Shown: piece after piece, positions 58,323 to 64,000 of the stretch
Layout of the letters: the number at the start of each line of letters is the position of its first letter
Numbering within the stretch: the stretch's first letter is position 1
Source of the DNA: Paenibacillus senegalimassiliensis
GTDB lineage: Bacteria > Bacillota > Bacilli > Paenibacillales > Paenibacillaceae
Direction: 5' to 3'
DNA: 64,000 bases
Assembly: GCF_001486585.1 (NCBI RefSeq)
Contig: NZ_LN909046.1
Location: 496,001-560,000 of the forward strand
Program-made: the position numbers and the translations under genes
Notes under the pieces: generated by a model
The model's input: only the letters and a program-made list of their open reading frames with translations
Told to the model about the DNA's origin: nothing
Database searches by the model: none

Positions 58323-59594
58323 GTGTCATTCACTTCTGTAGCAGCGTCCAGGAAGCTATTGAATCCCACATTTATCGGCCTGTGGATCATTATGTTTCTG
58401 GTAGAGTTCGTCAAGGGCGCGTTAATTGTCTCGATTTTGCCAATCTATATGGGGAATGTATTGATGCTGGGAGCCTTTGCTATCGGGTTGTCCTTTTCCC
58501 TGATGTACATAGGAGATAATGTGTTTCGCAGTCCGGCAGGCTGGCTGATTGAACGGCTGGGCTTCCGCCTGACCATGACCTTGGGCTTATGTATCACGCT
58601 AGGGGCAGTGGCCATCATCGCCTTTCTCAAGACGCTGGGCTTTTTGGTCCTGGGTTGTACTTTACTTGGCATCGGAACAGCTCCTCTTTGGCCAAGCGTG
58701 CTGATGGGCATTACGGCAGTGACCGAAGGAAATAACAATTTTGCCACCGCGATGGGTGTCATTCAAATGTCCAGTCTGGGAGGCACAGGCCTTGGACCCG
58801 TTATCATTAACTTTTTTCTGCATGGATCGTATCAGCCTATTTTTTGGTTTTTACTCGGCTGCATTGCTTTTTTGGTCATCGTCTCCCTTACTTTGCCGGG
58901 GAAAAGAAAGGTCGTAAGCACGGAGCAGGAGGCTGCCCAGTCAACTGCCCTTCCGGAGGTGATTCGTCAGCAGGGGCAGGGGAACGTGTGGAGTCGTATT
59001 CATAGCTCGATTCGACACATTCGCAGCCAACTACATGTCAGCCCGCTGCTTTATCCAGCTCTGTTCTTGCAGTCCTTCGCTGTTGGCCTGCTGACGCCGG
59101 TCATTACTCTGTATGTCCGCTCCGAATTAGGCTTGTCACCAGAAATGTTCAGCGCCATGCTGGTCATCGGTGGCGGAGTTACCGTAGCTGGCCTCATTCC
59201 CATCGGCAAGCTGGTGGACCGCTTGGGCACGCGATGGTTTCTCCATATCGGCTTCGCCTTGGCGGCCACGTCGGTCGGAATGTTCGCCTTATCGCGGGAG
59301 CTTCCCATGATTTGGCTGTTTGTCTTGCTGATCGGACTGAGCTATGCCTTCATCTTGCCGACCTGGGATACGATGATCTCCCATATGCTGCCGGAGAAGG
59401 AGAAGGGGACGGTTTGGGGCCTGTTCCTGACCATCCAGGGCTCTGGCATGGTGGCGGGTCCCATCATCTCCGGGAAGCTGTGGGATATGGTCAGTCCAAC
59501 CGCACCGTTCCTCGCCAGCTCGGGGGTGATGCTGTTGCTGTTCTTCCTGCATCTGGGCCTCGTCCGCAAGCCAAAGGCCGCCCCGGCAACGTAA
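58323..59594 (+). CDS. MFS transporter
   Basis: 423 residues from GTG 58323 (GAAGGGGGC upstream), 12 predicted helices. MFS loop 2-3 element FRSPAGWLIERLGFRLTMTL and central loop about 195-230 (charged). Second half LSPEMFSAMLVIGGGVTVAG and IGKLVDRLGTRWFLHIG. Drug or metabolite exporter of the DHA1 type; no regulator adjacent, so substrate unknown. Confidence 0.88.
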   Translation: MSFTSVAASRKLLNPTFIGLWIIMFLVEFVKGALIVSILPIYMGNVLMLGAFAIGLSFSLMYIGDNVFRSPAGWLIERLGFRLTMTLGLCITLGAVAIIAFLKTLGFLVLGCTLLGIGTAPLWPSVLMGITAVTEGNNNFATAMGVIQMSSLGGTGLGPVIINFFLHGSYQPIFWFLLGCIAFLVIVSLTLPGKRKVVSTEQEAAQSTALPEVIRQQGQGNVWSRIHSSIRHIRSQLHVSPLLYPALFLQSFAVGLLTPVITLYVRSELGLSPEMFSAMLVIGGGVTVAGLIPIGKLVDRLGTRWFLHIGFALAATSVGMFALSRELPMIWLFVLLIGLSYAFILPTWDTMISHMLPEKEKGTVWGLFLTIQGSGMVAGPIISGKLWDMVSPTAPFLASSGVMLLLFFLHLGLVRKPKAAPAT

Positions 59595-59648
59595 ACCGGG
59601 ACGGCCCTGGGGCCTTACAGGTATGGTGAGCGCGCTGTATATGTTGAA

Positions 59649-60281
59649 TCAGCGTGTATAGAAGGCATTTCGATACAGCGGCAGAAGATTCTCGAAAGTC
59701 TGTTCGACCGTTTGAACCAGTCTCGCTCCATCACGGACAAGCGCATCATCGTGTTCCAGGCGAAGTCCGCAGATTGCTTCGGCCTTCTTGACCGTGGCAA
59801 GCTGCTCCGCCCAAGCCTTCAACTGCTTGACATCCACCTGGTGGTGCGGAACACCTGTTGGGTCCCTATGGCTCAAGGACCAGTAGAAATCCGCAGGAAT
59901 CATCTTGTTGATGGCAGCGGCTTGCTTGTCCAGATAGCGAGCGAAGATCGCTTTATTGGGGCTTTCGTAAATGACGGCGAAGATGATGAACAAGTGGCTT
60001 GGGAACAGCCCAACCTCGAAATGAGGCAAGGCTTTGTAACCGCGTTTGCTCGTTGACCAGGCCACCCATGTATCCCTGGGCGGGTTGACGGTTCGCCGGG
60101 CGTGCTTGGCCACGTGGGGGTACATATCTTCTCCACACAGCGCAGATAAATAAGGGGCAATCTCTGCGCCCAGCCCTTCTAGCTTGGGTCTGATGTGATT
60201 GCTGATCGCTTCCATTCGGGGCTGTAATCCCGGGACCGTCAGTGCCTTGAAATCCTGTTCGGCAAATCCGGCAAAGGTCAT
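59649..60281 (-). CDS. YktB-family protein (DUF1054/UPF0637)
   Basis: 210 residues from ATG 60281 (TGGAGGGAAGACC). MTFAGFAEQDFKALTVPGLQ, MYPHVAKHARRTVNPPRDTW and KRGYKALPHFEVGLFPSHLF are the conserved stretches of YktB. The structure is known for B. subtilis YktB-like proteins, but the function is not. Single gene. Confidence 0.9.
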   Translation of the reverse strand: MTFAGFAEQDFKALTVPGLQPRMEAISNHIRPKLEGLGAEIAPYLSALCGEDMYPHVAKHARRTVNPPRDTWVAWSTSKRGYKALPHFEVGLFPSHLFIIFAVIYESPNKAIFARYLDKQAAAINKMIPADFYWSLSHRDPTGVPHHQVDVKQLKAWAEQLATVKKAEAICGLRLEHDDALVRDGARLVQTVEQTFENLLPLYRNAFYTR

Positions 60282-60446
60282 GGTCTTCCCTCCAAGCTTA
60301 GTCGTAAATCAACTGTTCTCCATGAATAATGGACAGTATATCATATTTCATGCGTCAAGCCAGGCCCGTTAAGGGTAAAAATAATCAATAAACCAAGTTG
60401 CTTTACATAAGATGGAGTATAGGATGACTTAAGAGGAGGGAGTGCC

Positions 60447-61043
60447 GTGAATAAAAGTTACGAGGTGGAATATTGTAACCTGGAACTCCGATTCGACCGC
60501 CGGCACATTCAACAACTGATTCGTGACTTGATCCAAGATGGGTATTCTTTATATTGGAGCGAAAATGAGGCGCTCTTTATCATCTCCGTACGCACCGGGA
60601 GAAAGCTCACCAAGCTACGTTTCCAACGTCTGGCCCGGGGATATAAACTGGCGGGGGATTATGTCATCCGCGATGCCAAACTTGCGGAGTGGCTGGAGAA
60701 GCTGATTGGCGACCTCCGGGGCCACGCCGTAGTCAAACGTTTCAAGGATCGGCAAATTCTCGTCGAGAATATCCTGTTCGGTGAAGTCATCCGTTCCGTG
60801 GAAATCTCCGGTATGGAGCACCGGGTCATTTATCAGAAGAGCCCCCTGGTCGACACCGTGCAGATGGCGGAAATGTTCGCCTCGCGGTCGGCAGAGAGGC
60901 AGTTGGAGCAATTGCAGCAAGAATTGGATGTAGAGCTAGAGCGGTTGTTCGAGGCCATGCAGCATGGCGACGACAAGACAAAGGAAGCCTGCAAGGAGCG
61001 GCTGCGCAAGCTGCGGCTTGAATTGCTCATGTTGGAATGGTAA
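60447..61043 (+). CDS. Conserved hypothetical protein
   Basis: 198 residues from GTG 60447 (AAGAGGAGGGAGTGCC). The N-terminal half is a mixed alpha/beta region (FDRRHIQQLIRDLIQDGYSL, then RLARGYKLAGDYVIRDAKLA). The middle LRGHAVVKRFKDRQILVENI with LFGEVIRSVEISGMEHRVIY is the conserved part. The C-terminus is a long coiled coil (RQLEQLQQELDVELERLFEA ... LRKLRLELLMLEW). I have seen this layout in Paenibacillus proteins without assigned function. No membrane or signal segment. Confidence 0.75.
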   Translation: MNKSYEVEYCNLELRFDRRHIQQLIRDLIQDGYSLYWSENEALFIISVRTGRKLTKLRFQRLARGYKLAGDYVIRDAKLAEWLEKLIGDLRGHAVVKRFKDRQILVENILFGEVIRSVEISGMEHRVIYQKSPLVDTVQMAEMFASRSAERQLEQLQQELDVELERLFEAMQHGDDKTKEACKERLRKLRLELLMLEW

Positions 61044-61060
61044 TGGCGTCAACGGTTCAT

Positions 61061-61086
61061 CCCCCACAACGTGGGGGTTGTTTTTT
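61061..61086 (+). terminator. Terminator of the 60447-61043 gene
   Basis: CCCCCAC-AAC-GTGGGGG followed by TTGTTTTTT. Confidence 0.85.
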
Positions 61087-61173
61087 GGCTTGCTGGTTCA
61101 GGGTTCACTTCTGTACACAAAAGAGTTAAAATGATAATATTGAAAAAAATATGAGTGACAAAGGATGGAGACC

Positions 61174-62583
61174 ATGTCAAAACAACAAATCGGCGTTATT
61201 GGCTTAGCTGTCATGGGCAAGAACTTAGCCCTTAATATTGAAAGCCGGGGCTTCACCGTTTCGGTGTTCAACCGTTCTCCGGAGAAAACGCATGACCTGC
61301 TTGCTAACGAAGGCAAGGGCAAAAATCTGGCAGGGGCATTTTCCATCGAGGAATTCGTGAATTCCTTGGAAACTCCGCGTAAAATTTTAATTATGGTACA
61401 AGCTGGTCCTGCGACCGACTCGACTATTGAGCAATTGCTGCCTTTCCTCGACCAAGGCGATATCATCATCGACGGCGGTAACGCTCACTTCCCTGATACG
61501 CAGCGCCGCAGCAAAGAGCTTGAAGCCAAGGGCTTCCGCTTTATCGGCACCGGGGTATCCGGCGGCGAAGAAGGCGCATTGAAGGGCCCTGCCATTATGC
61601 CGGGTGGACAAGAGAGTGCCTATAAGCTGGTAGAGCCTATTTTGACCGCGATCTCCGCTAAGGTTAATGGTGATCCTTGTTGTACATATATTGGACCGGA
61701 TGGTGCCGGCCATTATGTGAAGATGGTGCATAACGGTATCGAGTACGGCGACATGCAGTTGATCGGTGAAGCCTATCATCTGCTCAAAGACGTGCTGGGC
61801 GTAGACGCCAAGGAACTGCACGAAATCTTCACAGAATGGAACAAAGGCGAACTGGACAGCTATTTGATTGAGATTACGGCGGACATCTTCTCCCAATATG
61901 ACGAAGAGACCGGCAAGCCGATGGTTGACGTGATTTTGGATGCAGCCGGACAAAAGGGTACAGGTAAATGGACAAGCCAAAGCGCGCTTGATCTGGGTGT
62001 GCCGTTGTCCATGATTACCGAGTCTGTATTCTCCCGCTTCTTGTCTGCCATGAAAGAAGAGCGTATCGCGGCCAGCAAAATTTTGAATGGCCCTGAGAAG
62101 CAAGCCTTCAAAGGGGACAAGCAAGAGTTCATCGAGAATGTACGCAAGGCGCTGTTTGTCTCCAAGATTGTCTCCTATGCTCAAGGCTTTGCGCAAATGC
62201 GTTCGGCTTCGGACGAATACGGCTGGGATCTGAAATATGGCAACATCGCGATGATCTTCCGCGGAGGCTGCATTATCCGTTCCCAATTCCTGCAGAACAT
62301 CAAGGAAGCTTATGACCGCGACGCGGCGCTTAAGAATCTGCTGCTGGACCCTTACTTCAAAAATGTAGTCGAAAGCTATCAAGGAGCTTGGCGTAAAGTA
62401 ATCTCCGCTGCCGTGGAGAATGGAATTCCTGTACCTGGCTTTGCCAGCGCCCTGTCGTACTATGACAGCTACCGGACGGAACGTTTGCCGGCTAATCTGC
62501 TGCAAGCGCAACGCGACTACTTCGGAGCTCATACCTTCAAACGTGTAGACAAGGAAGGCGTCTTCCATCATCAATGGTTCTAA
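61174..62583 (+). CDS. gnd: 6-phosphogluconate dehydrogenase (decarboxylating)
   Basis: 469 residues from ATG 61174 (AAGG at 61161, 9 nt before; the ATG at 61165 abuts that site). NADP site [20 protein letters not shown]. Catalytic region [40 protein letters not shown] with the catalytic Lys, and [19 protein letters not shown]-terminal tail FHHQWF as usual. It converts 6-phosphogluconate to ribulose-5-phosphate, CO2 and NADPH in the oxidative pentose phosphate pathway. Full length. Confidence 0.95.
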   Translation: MSKQQIGVIGLAVMGKNLALNIESRGFTVSVFNRSPEKTHDLLANEGKGKNLAGAFSIEEFVNSLETPRKILIMVQAGPATDSTIEQLLPFLDQGDIIIDGGNAHFPDTQRRSKELEAKGFRFIGTGVSGGEEGALKGPAIMPGGQESAYKLVEPILTAISAKVNGDPCCTYIGPDGAGHYVKMVHNGIEYGDMQLIGEAYHLLKDVLGVDAKELHEIFTEWNKGELDSYLIEITADIFSQYDEETGKPMVDVILDAAGQKGTGKWTSQSALDLGVPLSMITESVFSRFLSAMKEERIAASKILNGPEKQAFKGDKQEFIENVRKALFVSKIVSYAQGFAQMRSASDEYGWDLKYGNIAMIFRGGCIIRSQFLQNIKEAYDRDAALKNLLLDPYFKNVVESYQGAWRKVISAAVENGIPVPGFASALSYYDSYRTERLPANLLQAQRDYFGAHTFKRVDKEGVFHHQWF

Positions 62584-62607
62584 ATCCCGGGCAGTTTAGC
62601 CCGGAAG

Positions 62608-62645
62608 CCGGAGGGACGAATGCGTTCCTCCGGTTTTCTTTTTTT
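62608..62645 (+). terminator. Terminator of gnd
   Basis: CCGGAGGGAC and GTTCCTCCGG (one G-U/mismatch) followed by TTTTCTTTTTTT; a smaller hairpin CCGGGC/GCCCGG precedes it. Confidence 0.85.
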
Positions 62646-62748
62646 ATATCTTGAAAATGTATCGGCCTGTGTTATGATATGAAAAAGTTTTGCTATATAA
62701 GGTAGTTCAAAAAGTCATTATTTGAACATGTTAAGCGGGTGAAGATAA

Positions 62749-63261
62749 TTGCATAAAGCAATAGACAACATCGTCTTGGTCGGTATGATGGGTACTGGCA
62801 AATCAACCGTGGGCGCGCTGCTGGCTACAGAGACCGGCATGAGGATGGTGGATTTGGACGAGCAGATCGTCTTGGAAGCAGGACTAAGCATCCCGGAGAT
62901 TTTTGCCGATAAAGGCGAAGCCTATTTTCGTGACCTTGAGTCTGAGATCCTTAGCAAAGTGCTTAGTCAATCAGGCATTATATTGTCTACAGGTGGAGGT
63001 GCTGTGTTGCGGGAGGCTAATCGCAACGTGATGCTCGCCGGTGGCAAAGTGTTTGCTCTACGGGCTACCGCCGAGGAAATTCTCGGTCGCGTAGGCCAGG
63101 ACCCGAATCGCCCCTTGCTCGCAGGTGATGCGGAGCAGCGAATCAAGATATTGCTGGATGAACGGAAGCAGGCCTATGATTTTGCCCACTATGCCATAGA
63201 CACGACAGGCAAAGATGCGGCCCGCGTGGCTGTTGAGATTTTAACGCATTACCGCGGTTAA
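62749..63261 (+). CDS. aroK: Shikimate kinase
   Basis: 170 residues from TTG 62749 with GGGTGAAG upstream. P-loop GMMGTGKSTVGALLA, shikimate-binding DLDEQIVLEAGLSIPEIFAD with GEAYFRDLE, and GGGAVLREANR; lid region NRPLLAG. It phosphorylates shikimate with ATP. The next gene encodes the following enzyme of the pathway (aroA), 31 nt downstream, so the two form an aromatic-biosynthesis operon. Confidence 0.93.
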   Translation: MHKAIDNIVLVGMMGTGKSTVGALLATETGMRMVDLDEQIVLEAGLSIPEIFADKGEAYFRDLESEILSKVLSQSGIILSTGGGAVLREANRNVMLAGGKVFALRATAEEILGRVGQDPNRPLLAGDAEQRIKILLDERKQAYDFAHYAIDTTGKDAARVAVEILTHYRG

Positions 63262-63292
63262 AGATTAATAACTATAAAAGGGGAAGTTGAAT

Positions 63293-64000
63293 ATGGATGT
63301 TATCGTAAGGCCAACGGCGCAGCTAAAAGGCGAAATTGGAGCGTTATCCTCCAAAAATTATACGACCCGTTATTTGTTGGTTGCCGCACTAGCGGAGGGA
63401 ACCAGTACGGTATATTATCCGGCTCATAGCGAAGATAGCGATGCGATTCGCCGCTGTATCGCCGATTTGGGAGCGGTGTTGGAGGAAGATGAGGAGAAGA
63501 TCGTCATCACCGGCTTCGGAAGCAGGCCCAAGGATGTCAAAACCTTGAATGTGGGCAATGCGGGAGCGGTGCTTCGTTTCCTGATGGCTATTGCAGCGCT
63601 TTGTCCCGAAGTAACCTTTGTAAACACATATCCTGATTCGCTGGGCAAGCGCCCACATGACGATTTGATAGACGCGCTGGGCCAATTGGGCGTCCAGGTA
63701 ACGCATGAAGAAGGACGTTTACCCATTACCATTCGTGGCGGTGCGGCGAAGGGCGGTAAGATCAAGGTGTCTGGCGCGGTTAGCTCACAGTATCTGAGCG
63801 CTCTGTTATTTCTGACACCGCTGCTGGCGGAAGATAGCGAAATTGAGGTGCTGGATGACCTGAAATCCAAGGTTGTGGTAGGTCAGACGCTGGAAGTGCT
63901 GGAGCAGGCCGGTATCGTGATTCATGCCAGCCATGATTATATGCATTTCCGTGTGCCGGGTGGGCAATCCTATCAAGCGAAGACCTATACCGTACAGGGA
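63293..64000 (+). CDS. aroA: 3-phosphoshikimate 1-carboxyvinyltransferase (EPSP synthase), 3' partial
   Basis: Starts at ATG 63293 (AAAAGGGGAAG upstream) and is open through the window end (236 codons). MDVIVRPTAQLKGEIGALSS, KNYTTRYLLVAAL, LNVGNAGAVLRFLMAIAAL and DSLGKRPHDDLIDALGQLG are the phosphoenolpyruvate and shikimate-3-phosphate sites of EPSP synthase. SGAVSSQYLSALLFLTPLL follows. It makes EPSP from PEP and shikimate-3-phosphate. Position directly after shikimate kinase supports aroA rather than the related murA. Confidence 0.9.
   Translation, partial: MDVIVRPTAQLKGEIGALSSKNYTTRYLLVAALAEGTSTVYYPAHSEDSDAIRRCIADLGAVLEEDEEKIVITGFGSRPKDVKTLNVGNAGAVLRFLMAIAALCPEVTFVNTYPDSLGKRPHDDLIDALGQLGVQVTHEEGRLPITIRGGAAKGGKIKVSGAVSSQYLSALLFLTPLLAEDSEIEVLDDLKSKVVVGQTLEVLEQAGIVIHASHDYMHFRVPGGQSYQAKTYTVQG

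Noticed and set aside
61387..62574. 395-codon minus-strand frame across the gnd gene
   Set aside because: Long antisense shadow frame in a well-conserved gene; the plus strand is unambiguous 6-phosphogluconate dehydrogenase.
1..64000. CRISPR array
   Set aside because: No regularly spaced direct repeats with unique spacers were seen; the TGTCC boxes are too short and only three per array.

Overview
The window looks like a chromosomal segment of a Paenibacillus-type Firmicute. Reasons: moderate GC content, strong GGAGG Shine-Dalgarno sites with many TTG/GTG starts, YesM/YesN two-component systems paired with LplABC-type sugar transporters, copper-amine-oxidase 'stalk' proteins, and small Bacillales families (YuzB, YrzB, YktB, YolD, DUF3892, DUF3006). 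The genus is inferred from gene content only.

Region 1 (about 1-14.6 kb) is a decaying prophage. It starts with an ArpU-type late regulator cut by the window edge. Next comes a block of accessory genes that look like anti-phage cargo: a nucleoside-deoxyribosyltransferase/TIR-like two-gene unit, small membrane proteins, a putAbiC-like membrane coiled-coil protein, a ParB remnant, and an SRA-like-HNH-Nudix fusion. A truncated small terminase follows. All head and tail genes are missing, and the terminase is joined directly to debris of tail-fibre genes. Four tail-fibre modules follow (one fragment, one frameshifted, two intact). Three of them share a conserved leader with three TGTCC boxes at exact 11-bp spacing. 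Between them lies a convincing type I toxin-antitoxin locus at 9.12-9.38 kb: a 26-residue membrane toxin, a sequestered ribosome site, 5'-3' mRNA complementarity and a convergent antisense RNA. A DinB protein and a ChbG deacetylase are also inserted here.

Region 2 (14.6-22.9 kb) holds a LexA-controlled Y-family polymerase operon, tRNA-Leu(UAA), a TetR/MFS efflux pair, a Big_2 surface protein and a membrane-anchored ComEC-like metallo-beta-lactamase protein.

Region 3 (23-39.6 kb) is an alpha-mannoside locus: two Gfo/Idh/MocA oxidoreductases divergent from an AraC regulator, a YesM/YesN pair, an ABC importer (binding protein and two permeases), a GH38 alpha-mannosidase, DUF3006, then ROK kinase and mannose-6-phosphate isomerase divergent from a LacI regulator. 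Together they can sense, import, hydrolyse and phosphorylate mannose and convert it to fructose-6-phosphate.

Region 4 (39.6-51.5 kb) holds superoxide dismutase, a SufR-like regulator, DoxX, a polysaccharide deacetylase, a GbsR-type regulator, and a second sugar or phosphodiester ABC importer in one operon with a HAD phosphatase, an SMR transporter and a metallophosphoesterase. A secreted PQQ-type propeller protein follows.

Region 5 (51.7-53.2 kb) is tRNA-Val(GAC) followed by a small degraded insertion flanked by diverged direct repeats. It contains a second tiny hydrophobic peptide gene with toxin-like RNA architecture. Region 6 (53.2-64 kb) is ordinary core genome: acetyltransferase, MBL hydrolase, stalk protein, Orn/Lys/Arg decarboxylase, MFS, YktB, 6-phosphogluconate dehydrogenase, shikimate kinase and the start of aroA.
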